DNA of 64,000 nt from Paenibacillus sacheonensis (GCF_009909195.1 NZ_JAAAMU010000003.1:310001-374000), one strand, 5' to 3'. Shown: positions 51,880 to 61,629, numbered from the stretch's first letter. The notes: generated by a model not told the origin, from the sequence alone. Program-made: numbers and translations.

Positions 51880-54800
51880 ATGATGTTTAAACCCAGGTTT
51901 GGATGGACCGCTTTAAGCATTGCCATGGCCTTATGTTCGCTGCTGATCGTCGGGTACTCCCGAACGGCCGTCGCCGAGGGCGCCGAAGCGCCGACAGGTG
52001 CGACGTATCTCGTCGACGAGAACTTCACGTTCCTATCCAATCTCGTGCCCGGAGAGAGCCAGCCTTCCGGTTGGGACGTTCGGGCGGCGGGCGGCGGGCT
52101 CGTCAGCCTATACGCCGACACGCTGAAGGTCAGCGATACGAGCGACGTTCTTCCCGTATCGATGAGCCGGAAGTTCCCCGAGCAGAGCGGAGGGGTCGTC
52201 ACGATGGAATTCCGCTTCAAGCCGCTGGCGATCATAGACGGCCTGAAGTGGCAGCTGCTGGACGGAGATACCGCGGGCGTCAGCATCGTAACGAGCGGGA
52301 ACAATCTCGTTCTGCAGACGTCCGGCGGGGGAGCGGCGACCTTGCAGGCCTACGAGGCCAATAAAGAATACGGCGTGAAGGTGATCGCGGATTTATCCGC
52401 CGGCCAGACGGACGCGTATATTAACGGCGTTAAGCGAGCGACGGCGAAATCCTTCGCGAATCCGGTCGATTCGTTCAATCGGTTCCTGTTGACGACAGGA
52501 ACGGTCTCGAAAGGCGACTTTAACTTTACCCCTCTCAAAATCTATAAAGGGTATGCCGTTAACGAGCGACTGTTATCGGTGATCGGCGGCTCCGTTCCGG
52601 GGGATTGGGCATCCGCCGCCTCGGGAGGCACGATCAACGTGGGGCAGATGTCCGGCCTCGTGGGCGGAACTTCGCGCAATTACGTCATGTCCCCGAAGCC
52701 GGATATCTACAGCTTCAAGATGGATGCCGCGAACGCTGCGGGCGCCATGTCTCTCTCGAAGAGCTTCGCATCGCTCGATGGCGACGTGACGGCGGGATAT
52801 AAGGTCTTTATTCCCGCCAAGACGAACGGCCTTGCCGCGGAGCTCACGGACGGGACGAATACCGTACTTAAGCTGGTCACCTCGAACGGGAGGCTGGCTT
52901 ATATCGATACGTCCGGCAACCCGGTCAAGCTGTGCGAGGACGACCCCGACAACCCCGAGGATCAGGGCGAAGTGTGCAACTACAAGGCCAATCTGTGGTA
53001 CGACCTCAAAGTGAAGCTGAGGCTGGATTCCTCCGAGGCGGACATCTACGTTAACGGCAAGCTCAAGGCGGAGCATGTCGCGCTGGCCTCGGGCGTCTCG
53101 TCCGTGAACGGCATTCGGTTCTCGACTTCCGCCGCCGATAAAGGCACGATGTGGCTGGACGACATCGTCGTGAACGCGGATACTCCGCTGCCGTCCGACT
53201 ACGTTCCGGCTCCGGTCGCCGCAAGCACGGGAGACCAAGTCGTCGGCGTGCAGAGCTGTCCGATGTGGAGGGAAGGCACCCACTTGGGCTGGGATATGAT
53301 CGACCCGTATCCCGATCGTACGCCGCTGCTCGGATTCTACGACGAGGGCAATCCGGAGACGGCGGATTGGGAGACCAAGTGGCAGGCCGAACACGGAATC
53401 GGCTTCCAGATGTCATGCTGGTTCCGCCCGATCGGCGGCGAGAACTCGCCGGTGAAGGATCCCTTCCTCGGCTCCGCCCTGCATGACGGGTACTTCAACT
53501 CGGCGTACAGCGACCAGGTAGACTTCGCGATCATGTGGGAGAACTTGAACTCCAAAGCGGCCGACAGCAGCGACTTCCGCAGCAACCTGGTGCCTTACTG
53601 GATCGAATACTACTTCAAGGACCCTCGCTATTTGAAGATCGACGATAAGCCGGTATTCACGATCTACAACTACGATCAGTTCGTGAATTTGTCCACCAAG
53701 ACCTCCTTGTCCGACAGGATCGCAGAGGCGAAGGCCAATATCGCCTATCTTCGGAACGAGGTGAAGGCGGCAGGCTTCGACGACTTGATCCTATTGAACG
53801 TGTATAACGGGATGAATGCGCAAGACTTGATCAATCGCAGAGAAGTAGGCTTCGATGCGGTATACGCTTATTCTTGGGGCTCCTTCGGCGGCCATCCGGA
53901 TTATCAGAAGCTGAAGCTTACGGCGGAGAACGCATTCGGAGAGCTTGACGTTATCGCCGGATTGAGCATGGGCCGGGACGATACCGCTTGGGGGCTGAGC
54001 GCCGGTTATTACGCGACGCCGACGGAATTCCGGTCGCTCGCGCAGTGGACGAAGGACACGTACATTCCATCGCTGTCCTCGGATAATCTCGGCAAGAAGC
54101 TCGTCATGCTGGACAACTGGAACGAATTCGGGGAAGGCCACTTCATCATGCCGGCCGGATTGGCCGGATTCGGATACGTGGACGCGATTCGCGACGTTTT
54201 CGCGGGCACCTCCGCCCACGAGGATATCGTTCCGACTCAGGCGCAGAAGGATCGGATCGGCGTGCTGTATCCGGCTGACCGAGTCGTCCTTAACCGGACG
54301 CTGACGCCTCCGGCCTACTCCGGCAATTCCATCGCCTCTTGGGAATTCAATACCGCCGGCGACAAGGAAGGATGGACCGCGCTAAGGACGGTAGATTCCG
54401 TCAGCGTCTCGGGAGGCAGCTTGACGGCGGTGTTCAACAACACGGATCCGGGCATCGTCTCCGGCGACCACCTCGGAATCAAAGCGGAGGATGCTCCGTA
54501 TCTCAAGATTCGCATGAAGAACAATGCCAACGATATCGAAGGCAGGGTGTTCTTCACGACGGAGCTCGACGGGGATTGGAACGAGACCAAAGCGATGGGC
54601 TTCTACGTCAATCCGCAGGACGACGGATACACCGACTATTACGTGGAGATGTGGCGCAACAAGAGCTGGGTCGGCAACATCCGGCAGATTCGGATCGACC
54701 CGGTATCGGCCTTGGGGACGGTCGACATCGATTACGTCCGGGCGGTCGCGAACGACTCCGCGGACATCAAGCTGTACGTGGACGGCAAACGCAAGACGTT

Positions 54801-57800
54801 CAGCCAGCCGCCCCTCGTTCAAGACGGCGTCGCCATGGTTCCCGTCAAGGATATCTGGCTTCAGTTGGGAGTCAAATCCGAATGGGACGCCGCGAACCAA
54901 CGATTTATCGGGGTAAAGAACGGCGGCGTCCACGAAGTGACGGTCGGCGCTTCGTCGGCCGGCAAGAACGGCCAGCCGATCGCGCTGGAGCACGCGCCGA
55001 CGCTGCTGGCGAACGGAACCGTTCTCGTTCCGCTCTCTTATCTGCATGACGCATGGGGAGCGACGGTTAGCTGGGACGAGACGGCGGGGAGCATCCGGAT
55101 CTATCCCTCGGGGGCGGTCTGGGACTTCGAATTCGCGGACGGTTGGACGGCAAACGGCCAGGTCGCGGGAGGCGAAGCGCTGGGCGGCTTGTTCAGCGGA
55201 ACCTCCTTGGGAACGTCGGGAGGGCTGGAGCCGGCGATCGAATCGCCCGAGCAACTGAACGCGGACGCTTCGTCCGTCAAGCGAATCCGCGTGAAGCTTC
55301 GCAACGGGACCGGTGGCAACGAGGCCCGGGTGTACTATCAGGCCAACGGCGACACCGCTTGGAACCCGATGCGGCAGCTCTCTTCTTACATTCTTCCTAA
55401 CGAGCCCTTATTCCGCGAGTATGTATTCGACGCGACGAACGCGACCGGCTGGACGGGGACGATCGATCGGATCAAAGTCGTTCCGACGCTCGAGGCAGGT
55501 CCGTTCGCCGTCGATTCCGTTCAATTGGATACGGCTGAATCCTTGCCGATTCTCGGCGATAATCTCGTTCAAGACCCGGGGATGGAGGAGAGCAAGATTC
55601 CGAGCGCGACGGTAACGACCAACTCCGTGCTCAGATACGTCGATTCGCAAGCCCATAGCGGCCACCAGGCCCTGAGGGTCGCCAAGACCGACAGATACAG
55701 TGCGGCGATGTTTAAGCTTGCCGACCTGGAGTCGGGCAAAACGTATCATTATTCGGCTTGGGCGAGGCTGGCCAAGGCTCCTACGCTAAGCGAACCGATG
55801 CGGCTGTGCCTGCAATATACCATTGGCACGACGCTCTATCAGAAAATCATGCTCACCAGCCCGGGGTTAAGCAATCAGAGCTGGACGCAGGTGCAGGGGG
55901 ACTTCACGATTCCGGAGACGGGTGCGGCCACCAAAGTTTATTTGTACGTCTATACCGAGGTCGCCGCCAATAACAATGATTTCTATGTCGACGACCTCGA
56001 GGCCAGACCAATCGATTATTCGACGAGTCCGGCATGGACCCGCGCCGCGGGCTTAAGCTTGCCAAGCACGGCTGCCGTACACTTCGGTGAAGCATCGGCT
56101 TTGACGGCGACGTTCCAACCTAGCGGCGTCATTAACAAGGAGCTCCGTTGGACGTCGGATAATCCGAGCGTGGCGGTCGTCGACGATAACGGCTACGTAT
56201 TCGGAAGGGACACGGGCACGGCGCATGTTACCGCCCTATCTATGGATGGCGGCTATACGGCGACGACCACCGTCACCGTTGATGCAGGGGCGGCTTATCC
56301 TGCCAATTCGATGCTCGGCAGCAACCTTATCGTCGATCCCGGAATGGAAGGCAGCGCGTTGCAGCCGGCCTATTACGGCACCAGCTCGGCGGTGTCGCTC
56401 GCGACCGCCGAGCACAGAAGCGGCGCCCAATCGTTACGGGTGGTCAAGAACGGCAGCATGTTCGCTAATATCTACATGCCGACGGCGATCGAGCAAGGCA
56501 AACCGTACTACTACTCGGTATGGGGCAAGCTGAATTCCGCTCCGGTTCATGCCGCTAGTCTTCGAATCTGTCTTCAATATAAGGTGACGGGCAAAACGGA
56601 TCCGGTGACGAAGATTTTGTTTAGAGGCGATTCTCTCAGCGCCCAGGAATGGACCCAGGTGCAGGGGTTCTTCACGATTGACGAAGCCGGGGCCGTATCG
56701 GATACGAAGGTGTTCTTCTATACGGACCAAGCGGGAGACCTGCAAGATTTCTACATTGACGACGTTCAGGTGCGTCCCTTGGAATACGCCGCAACGAGCG
56801 TTAGCTTGAATAAGAGCGACCTTACCCTTGCGGTCGGGCAGAGCGAGACGCTGGTCGCGACGGTATTGCCGGCCAACGCGACGAACAAGATCGTTTCCTG
56901 GACGTCCGGCAACCCGGCGGCGGCGACGGTGGATGCCGGCGGCAAGGTCACCGCCGTCGGCGAAGGCACGGCCGTTATAACCGCGACGAATCCGGGCGGG
57001 GCCACGCAATCGGCGACCGTCTACGTGGACGGCGCCGCTCCCGTTACCTCCGCCGTCTTCGGTCCGTCGTCTCCGGACGGCCCGGACGGCACTTATATCG
57101 GCCCGCTTACGCTATCGTTTACGGCTGCCGATAGCGGAACGGGCGTCGTGCAGACAACGTACAGCTTGGATAACGGCTTCACGTGGAAGCCGTACACGAC
57201 GGAATTGGTGTTCGACAAGCAAGGGACGTACGCCGTGTTATACAAGTCGATCGATCAAGCGGGCAACGAAGAAGCGGCGCGAACGGCGAGCTTCGTCCTC
57301 TCGGCGACCGCAACCTCCGTGGAACTGCGGGATAGCGCGGGGCAGCCGCTGAGCGGGGGCGTCGTGAAGTATTACGATGGCGTCTGGAAGGAGCTGGGCA
57401 CTACGGATGCTTCGGGCAAGGCGGTCAAGTCACTGCGGGAGAAGAGCTACCTCTTCTCCGTGACCTACCAAGGAACGACGAAGCAGCTGACTCAGAATAC
57501 GGCCGTTACTCCGAATGTCGTCTTCCAAACGGTCAAGGCGACCATCCTGCTGAAGGACAGTCAAGGCAATGAACTCCCGGGCGGCATCGCGAAGTTGTAT
57601 GCGGCCGGCTCCTGGCAGACGGCCGGCACGACCGGCAGCGGCGAGTTGAGCAAGGAAATGCTCGCGGGCTCCTACACGTTCGGCCTCACCTACGAGGGAG
57701 CTTATAACCAAAAGGCCCAGAATATCGGCGAGGATCCGGTCGTCGTCTTCCAAACGGCAAGCGTTCTGATCAAGCTGCAGGATGCGCTGGGAGCGCCCGT

Positions 57801-57987
57801 CGACGGCGGCGCCGCCAAAGTGTATTCGGGGGGCATCTGGAGGACGATCGGCGATACGGTCAACGGAGAAATTCGCAAAGAGCTGCTCCCGGCCGGCTAT
57901 ACGTTCGGCATGACTTACGGGACGGCGCTCGCGAGTATCCAGAAGGATACTTCGACGGATCAGACGATCGTTTTTCAACTGCCGTAA
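51880..57987 (+). CDS. giant secreted GH99-like (WbsX-like) protein with carbohydrate-binding and Ig-like modules
   Basis: A 2035-residue secreted protein with a signal peptide at about 1-35. Two concanavalin-like regions lie at about 40-440. A GH99-like catalytic domain spans about 453-783, with GVQSCPMWREG, LLGFYDEGNPE, FAIMWENLNS and LDNWNEFGEGHF. A beta domain at about 820-950 is followed by a copper-amine-oxidase-N-like domain (about 963-1077). CBM4/9-like modules begin near 1225 and 1477 (LVQDPGMEES, LIVDPGMEGS), each followed by a BIG2-like Ig domain (near 1387 and 1637). An OmpL47-like module is at about 1720-1805, and three 75-residue repeats close the protein. AAAGGGG supports ATG 51880. 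GH99 enzymes act on internal alpha-mannosides, but whether this relative does is not settled. Confidence 0.85.
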   Translation: MMFKPRFGWTALSIAMALCSLLIVGYSRTAVAEGAEAPTGATYLVDENFTFLSNLVPGESQPSGWDVRAAGGGLVSLYADTLKVSDTSDVLPVSMSRKFPEQSGGVVTMEFRFKPLAIIDGLKWQLLDGDTAGVSIVTSGNNLVLQTSGGGAATLQAYEANKEYGVKVIADLSAGQTDAYINGVKRATAKSFANPVDSFNRFLLTTGTVSKGDFNFTPLKIYKGYAVNERLLSVIGGSVPGDWASAASGGTINVGQMSGLVGGTSRNYVMSPKPDIYSFKMDAANAAGAMSLSKSFASLDGDVTAGYKVFIPAKTNGLAAELTDGTNTVLKLVTSNGRLAYIDTSGNPVKLCEDDPDNPEDQGEVCNYKANLWYDLKVKLRLDSSEADIYVNGKLKAEHVALASGVSSVNGIRFSTSAADKGTMWLDDIVVNADTPLPSDYVPAPVAASTGDQVVGVQSCPMWREGTHLGWDMIDPYPDRTPLLGFYDEGNPETADWETKWQAEHGIGFQMSCWFRPIGGENSPVKDPFLGSALHDGYFNSAYSDQVDFAIMWENLNSKAADSSDFRSNLVPYWIEYYFKDPRYLKIDDKPVFTIYNYDQFVNLSTKTSLSDRIAEAKANIAYLRNEVKAAGFDDLILLNVYNGMNAQDLINRREVGFDAVYAYSWGSFGGHPDYQKLKLTAENAFGELDVIAGLSMGRDDTAWGLSAGYYATPTEFRSLAQWTKDTYIPSLSSDNLGKKLVMLDNWNEFGEGHFIMPAGLAGFGYVDAIRDVFAGTSAHEDIVPTQAQKDRIGVLYPADRVVLNRTLTPPAYSGNSIASWEFNTAGDKEGWTALRTVDSVSVSGGSLTAVFNNTDPGIVSGDHLGIKAEDAPYLKIRMKNNANDIEGRVFFTTELDGDWNETKAMGFYVNPQDDGYTDYYVEMWRNKSWVGNIRQIRIDPVSALGTVDIDYVRAVANDSADIKLYVDGKRKTFSQPPLVQDGVAMVPVKDIWLQLGVKSEWDAANQRFIGVKNGGVHEVTVGASSAGKNGQPIALEHAPTLLANGTVLVPLSYLHDAWGATVSWDETAGSIRIYPSGAVWDFEFADGWTANGQVAGGEALGGLFSGTSLGTSGGLEPAIESPEQLNADASSVKRIRVKLRNGTGGNEARVYYQANGDTAWNPMRQLSSYILPNEPLFREYVFDATNATGWTGTIDRIKVVPTLEAGPFAVDSVQLDTAESLPILGDNLVQDPGMEESKIPSATVTTNSVLRYVDSQAHSGHQALRVAKTDRYSAAMFKLADLESGKTYHYSAWARLAKAPTLSEPMRLCLQYTIGTTLYQKIMLTSPGLSNQSWTQVQGDFTIPETGAATKVYLYVYTEVAANNNDFYVDDLEARPIDYSTSPAWTRAAGLSLPSTAAVHFGEASALTATFQPSGVINKELRWTSDNPSVAVVDDNGYVFGRDTGTAHVTALSMDGGYTATTTVTVDAGAAYPANSMLGSNLIVDPGMEGSALQPAYYGTSSAVSLATAEHRSGAQSLRVVKNGSMFANIYMPTAIEQGKPYYYSVWGKLNSAPVHAASLRICLQYKVTGKTDPVTKILFRGDSLSAQEWTQVQGFFTIDEAGAVSDTKVFFYTDQAGDLQDFYIDDVQVRPLEYAATSVSLNKSDLTLAVGQSETLVATVLPANATNKIVSWTSGNPAAATVDAGGKVTAVGEGTAVITATNPGGATQSATVYVDGAAPVTSAVFGPSSPDGPDGTYIGPLTLSFTAADSGTGVVQTTYSLDNGFTWKPYTTELVFDKQGTYAVLYKSIDQAGNEEAARTASFVLSATATSVELRDSAGQPLSGGVVKYYDGVWKELGTTDASGKAVKSLREKSYLFSVTYQGTTKQLTQNTAVTPNVVFQTVKATILLKDSQGNELPGGIAKLYAAGSWQTAGTTGSGELSKEMLAGSYTFGLTYEGAYNQKAQNIGEDPVVVFQTASVLIKLQDALGAPVDGGAAKVYSGGIWRTIGDTVNGEIRKELLPAGYTFGMTYGTALASIQKDTSTDQTIVFQLP

Positions 57988-58040
57988 CCGTCTATCAAGC
58001 CATTCATTAACTTATAATTCGTATAAAGGTGGAACCTGAA

Positions 58041-59486
58041 ATGAGTATAGCGGCGTTCGCAAGAGCCAAAGCCCGCATCGGCGTCATCACGGTGGGACAC
58101 GAGCCTTATTGGGGACAATTTCCGGGGCTGCGGGAGGAACTGGAGGGTTACGGTCGCGAGTTCGAGCGAATGCTGACCGGCTGCGACGTAGAGGTCGTGT
58201 CGGCGGGCTTCGTCGATAATCTGGACCGGTCGTTCGCGGCGGCTGCCATGCTGAGGGCGCAGGACGTCGATTTCTTATTCGTCAATCTCAGCACGTACGT
58301 CACCTCGTCATCCGCGGCGACGGCCATATTGAATCTCGGAGTTCCCGCCGTGTTGGTCGCTTTGCAGCCGCTCAAACGGTTGGACTACCGGAACACGACG
58401 ACCTATATGCAGTTGGCTAACGATAACATTTGCTCGCTGCCGGAGATCAGCGGAGTGCTCGTTCGCGCCGGCAAGCCCGCGGCGGGAATTGTCGTGGGAA
58501 CGCTCCGCGACGATCCCCGGATCGCGGGCGAGTTGAAGCGTTGGTGCCAGGTCGCGAACGCGAGGCGGGCGTTCAAGTACGCCCGGATCGGATATTTGGG
58601 TCATACGTACGAAGGCATGTACGATATGAACTCCGACCCGACCGCGTTCACGGCGGCGTTCGGCTCCCATGTTCAGATGCTGGAGATGTGCGACCTCGCC
58701 AAGCTGGTGAACGGCGCGAATCCGAGCGAGATCGCGGACAAGATCGAAGAGATCAAGAGCGTATTCACGATCGCCGATCCGTTCCTCGATCCGATTACGA
58801 GACCGATCAAGCAGGAGGACTTGGAATGGTCGGCCAAGGTGGCCGTCGGACTCGACAAGCTGGTCGCCGAGAACGGATTGACCGGACTTGCTTATTACTA
58901 TCGCGGATTGGACAACAACGAATACGAGAGAATCGGCTCGAACATGGTCCTCGGCAATTCGCTGCTCACCGGCAAGGGAATTCCGCTCGCGGGAGAAGCG
59001 GATCTCAAGACTTGCGCGGCGATGCTGGTCCTGGATCGGTTGGATGCCGGCGGTTCCTTCGCCGAGCTTCATCCGTGCGACTTCGTGGACGAGATCGTGC
59101 TCGTCGGGCACGACGGTCCGCATAACATCAAGATCAGCGACAGCCGACCGGTCATCAGGGGGTTGGATCTGTTCCACGGCAAGAGCGGCTCCGGCATCGG
59201 CGTGGAATTCAGCATTCAAGCCGGTCCGGTTACCTTGCTCGGAATTTCCCAGACGGCGGACGGCCGATACAAGATGATCGCCGCCGAAGGCGAATCGATC
59301 AAGGGCGAGATTCCGCAGACCGGCAACACGAATACGCGCTGCAGCTTCGATTGCGGCGTCGCCGACTTCATCGAGAGATGGTGCGCTGCCGGTCCGACTC
59401 ATCATTTTGCGCTCGGCGTCGGCCACGTAGGCACTCAAATCAAGCGATTGTCCAAGGTGCTCGGCATGGAGCTGGAGATGGTCTGA
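58041..59486 (+). CDS. L-fucose/L-arabinose isomerase-like protein
   Basis: A 481-residue cytoplasmic protein resembling the arabinose/fucose isomerase superfamily. It opens RIGVITVGHEPYWGQFPG. A first Rossmann-like domain contains FLFVNLSTYVTSS and PAVLVALQPLKRLDY. A second contains RIGYLGHTYEGMYDMNSDP, and a C-terminal domain contains LHPCDFVDEIVLVGHDGPH and THHFALGVGH, whose Glu/Asp/His residues suit metal-dependent aldose-ketose isomerisation. AAAGGTGG favours ATG 58041 over GTG 58029. A TATAAT at 58013 may start a separate transcript. It is probably the last step of the cluster on a released sugar, specificity unknown. Confidence 0.85.
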   Translation: MSIAAFARAKARIGVITVGHEPYWGQFPGLREELEGYGREFERMLTGCDVEVVSAGFVDNLDRSFAAAAMLRAQDVDFLFVNLSTYVTSSSAATAILNLGVPAVLVALQPLKRLDYRNTTTYMQLANDNICSLPEISGVLVRAGKPAAGIVVGTLRDDPRIAGELKRWCQVANARRAFKYARIGYLGHTYEGMYDMNSDPTAFTAAFGSHVQMLEMCDLAKLVNGANPSEIADKIEEIKSVFTIADPFLDPITRPIKQEDLEWSAKVAVGLDKLVAENGLTGLAYYYRGLDNNEYERIGSNMVLGNSLLTGKGIPLAGEADLKTCAAMLVLDRLDAGGSFAELHPCDFVDEIVLVGHDGPHNIKISDSRPVIRGLDLFHGKSGSGIGVEFSIQAGPVTLLGISQTADGRYKMIAAEGESIKGEIPQTGNTNTRCSFDCGVADFIERWCAAGPTHHFALGVGHVGTQIKRLSKVLGMELEMV

Positions 59487-59506
59487 TACTAGTTGTCCCT
59501 GCGCAA

Positions 59507-59541
59507 GATAAGGCGATGCAGACTACCTGCATCGCCTTATC
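59507..59541 (+). terminator. hairpin closing the large carbohydrate cluster
   Basis: GATAAGGCGATGCAG and CTGCATCGCCTTATC form a perfect 15-bp stem with a 5-base loop, 20 bases past the isomerase stop. The T run is poor (CGTATTTG), but the stem is very strong. The remaining 59542-59773 holds nothing that I recognise. Confidence 0.75.
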
Positions 59542-59773
59542 CGTATTTGAAAGCAAGACCGCATTGTTTAGGGGAGGTGCGGGCCTTTGCCGGATCGTTG
59601 CATTTATTTTCGATTTGAGGTCATATTGGAGACGAATTCGTTTGCAGATTTGCACGTATTTCTCCGGTAAAAGCGTTCGGTCTCGCCTTAGCCCCCAACG
59701 CGCGGATAACTCCCTTTCGCCCCAAGCCCATGCTGCATAGTAGCACTAACCTGCACCGCATGCGAACTAATCC

Positions 59774-60652
59774 TCAGTCGTGCACCCGCGCATCCTCGCG
59801 GAACCGGGCCGGCGGCACTTTCATCAGACCGCTGAACGTGCGGGTGAAATAATGAACGGAGCCGAAGCCGGTCTCCTGCGCGATGTCTTTGATGGAGCGG
59901 TCGGTGTACCGGAGCAGCTCGGCGGCCCGGCGAATGCGCTGCTTGCGGACGTAGTCGGTGTACGATTCGTAGACGCCGGAGGCGAACAGCCTCGATAAAT
60001 GGCGGGGCGAGATGCTGATCTGCGCCGCCACTTTCTCGAGGGACAAGTCATCGTCGCCGAGATTGTCGGTAATGAACAGCTTCGCCTGCTTCAATAGACC
60101 GGAAGCGCTGCGCCGCGGCGCCGTCCACGACGGCTGCTGCGGCTTGAGGAATACCGTCGGCAGCGACAGCAGCAAGGAAGCGGCCAGCTGCGTCAGCACC
60201 GGCTCCGGCAGGGACGCATGCTCGCCCGAGCGGTGAAGCATCGCGCGCCACAGCTGGGCGGCGGGCAATTCGTCGCCGTCGTGCACGATGAACGTCTCGG
60301 TCTCGGCCAGCGCTTGAAACAGGGCGCGCACGGATTCCGAGCAATCGCCTTCTTCCAATTCGAAGGCGACGAAGACGAGGGCCAGCTCCGGATCGCTTTC
60401 GATATAGTGGGTAATGCCGGGGCGCGAGCAGAATAACGTTCCTTTGGACAGCGGGTACAGCTTGCCGTCGTCGAGGTACGTTCCTTTGCCGCCGAGCACG
60501 TAACAGATTTCGAAGAAGGAATGCTTATGCAGGAAGTTGGACAGCAGATGCTCGTTCACGCCCCAGTAATGGACGGTGAATATCGCTTCCTGCGATTTGA
60601 GGCGAAGCGCGTATTGGTTCAGCCAAGTGTCGGTTTCGTTCCAGAGGTACAT
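59774..60652 (-). CDS. AraC-family regulator with cupin-type sensor domain
   Basis: A 292-residue cytoplasmic regulator. An N-terminal AraC/cupin ligand-binding domain (about 25-160, with HKHSFFEICYVLGGKGTYLD and GTLFCSRPGITHYIES) is followed by a C-terminal AraC HTH (about 185-285, with AAQISISPRHLSRLFASGVY and IAQETGFGSVHYFTRTFSGL). AGGTAGGAA precedes the ATG on the minus strand. It is divergent from the dioxygenase-like gene at 60787 with 134 bases between starts, the usual layout of a regulator and its target. Confidence 0.93.
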   Translation of the reverse strand: MYLWNETDTWLNQYALRLKSQEAIFTVHYWGVNEHLLSNFLHKHSFFEICYVLGGKGTYLDDGKLYPLSKGTLFCSRPGITHYIESDPELALVFVAFELEEGDCSESVRALFQALAETETFIVHDGDELPAAQLWRAMLHRSGEHASLPEPVLTQLAASLLLSLPTVFLKPQQPSWTAPRRSASGLLKQAKLFITDNLGDDDLSLEKVAAQISISPRHLSRLFASGVYESYTDYVRKQRIRRAAELLRYTDRSIKDIAQETGFGSVHYFTRTFSGLMKVPPARFREDARVHD

Positions 60653-60739
60653 AGGCGGTTCCTACCTTCGAATGTGTTTATGTCCTGATAAGACAAAAAG
60701 CTGGCATGTGCGGCTAAAGATCGAAATCCCCGTAAACCC

Positions 60740-60745
60740 TATAAT
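60740..60745 (+). promoter_or_regulatory. -10 element of the dioxygenase-like gene
   Basis: TATAAT lies 41 bases before the start. No recognisable -35 is present at the right spacing, consistent with activation by the divergent AraC regulator. Confidence 0.5.
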
Positions 60746-60786
60746 AAAGCTATGGAAAGCGATTACGAAAACTGGAGGCTATTACG

Positions 60787-61560
60787 ATGATTAAACCACA
60801 AGACGTAGAATTTTACAATGAACAGGGCTATCTGCTCGTCAAAGGCGTATTCAATAAGCAAGAGATCGAAGAGATGCGCCAAGGAGTAGAAAACATCGTC
60901 GACCGCGCGGCGAAAGCCAACCGCGACCATAACGCGCAATGGCAGGGCGATTTCCTTCCGCCGGAAGAACTGAAGAAGCTGGTGCTGAAAGGCTTTCATG
61001 ACGTGCAGTACCATGACGCATCGTTCCTTCGCGCCTTGATGCACCCGAACATGACGGCCGTGCTCTCGCAGCTGATCGGACCGAACGTACAGCTACACCA
61101 TTCCAAGATGCTCGTGAAGCCGCCGGAAAACGGCGCGGCGTTCCCGATGCACCAGGATCAGCCGTATTTCCCGCACGAGAAGCACACGATGCTGGCGGCA
61201 AGCGTGCATTTGGACGACGCCGACATCGAGAACGGCTGCCTGCACGTGATGCCGGGCTCCCATAAGGCCGGACCGCTGCAGCACGTGGGCCGTCATTACC
61301 TGAACGCGAAGGAATATCCGGTATCCGATGGCGTGCCTTGCATCGCGGAAGCGGGCGACGTGCTCTTCTTCAACTACTTGACGATTCACGGCTCGCCGGC
61401 GAACCGCAGCGAACGCACGCGCCGCAACGTACTGTTCCAGTACCGCAGCGCGACGGACTTCCCGACGAACAAAGAACATTTGAACTGGGGCATGGGCCTG
61501 ATGGTGTGCGGCGAGAATCCGAACTTCGATAAAGTCCATCCGGAATTCACGATCGTTTAA
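60787..61560 (+). CDS. phytanoyl-CoA dioxygenase (PhyH) family protein
   Basis: A 257-residue Fe(II)/2-oxoglutarate-dependent oxygenase-like protein. The iron-binding facial triad is visible: H122 and D124 in MHQDQPYFPH and H201 in LTIHGSPANRSERTR, whose arginines would bind 2-oxoglutarate. The N-terminus (FYNEQGYLLVKGVFN) and CLHVMPGSHKAG are typical of PhyH proteins. GGAGG lies ahead of the ATG. In Paenibacillus-type genomes such proteins often sit beside AraC regulators and sugar genes with unknown substrates. The same pairing here suggests a small inducible catabolic unit. Confidence 0.93.
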   Translation: MIKPQDVEFYNEQGYLLVKGVFNKQEIEEMRQGVENIVDRAAKANRDHNAQWQGDFLPPEELKKLVLKGFHDVQYHDASFLRALMHPNMTAVLSQLIGPNVQLHHSKMLVKPPENGAAFPMHQDQPYFPHEKHTMLAASVHLDDADIENGCLHVMPGSHKAGPLQHVGRHYLNAKEYPVSDGVPCIAEAGDVLFFNYLTIHGSPANRSERTRRNVLFQYRSATDFPTNKEHLNWGMGLMVCGENPNFDKVHPEFTIV

Positions 61561-61580
61561 TCGATGGCGTGACGGCGGAG

Positions 61581-61606
61581 GCCGGCAGAAGCGGCCGGCA
61601 GAAGCG
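61581..61606. repeat. 13-bp tandem duplication at a terminator arm
   Basis: GCCGGCAGAAGCG occurs at 61581-61593 and again at 61594-61606. The second copy is the 5' arm of the terminator stem, so either copy can pair with the single 3' arm. The same arrangement and unit length occur at 23744-23769. Confidence 0.85.
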
Positions 61607-61629
61607 TTTTATGCTTCTGCCGGCTTTTT
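61594..61629 (+). terminator. terminator of the PhyH-family gene
   Basis: GCCGGCAGAAGC pairs perfectly with GCTTCTGCCGGC around a short AT-rich loop, followed by five T residues. Confidence 0.92.
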
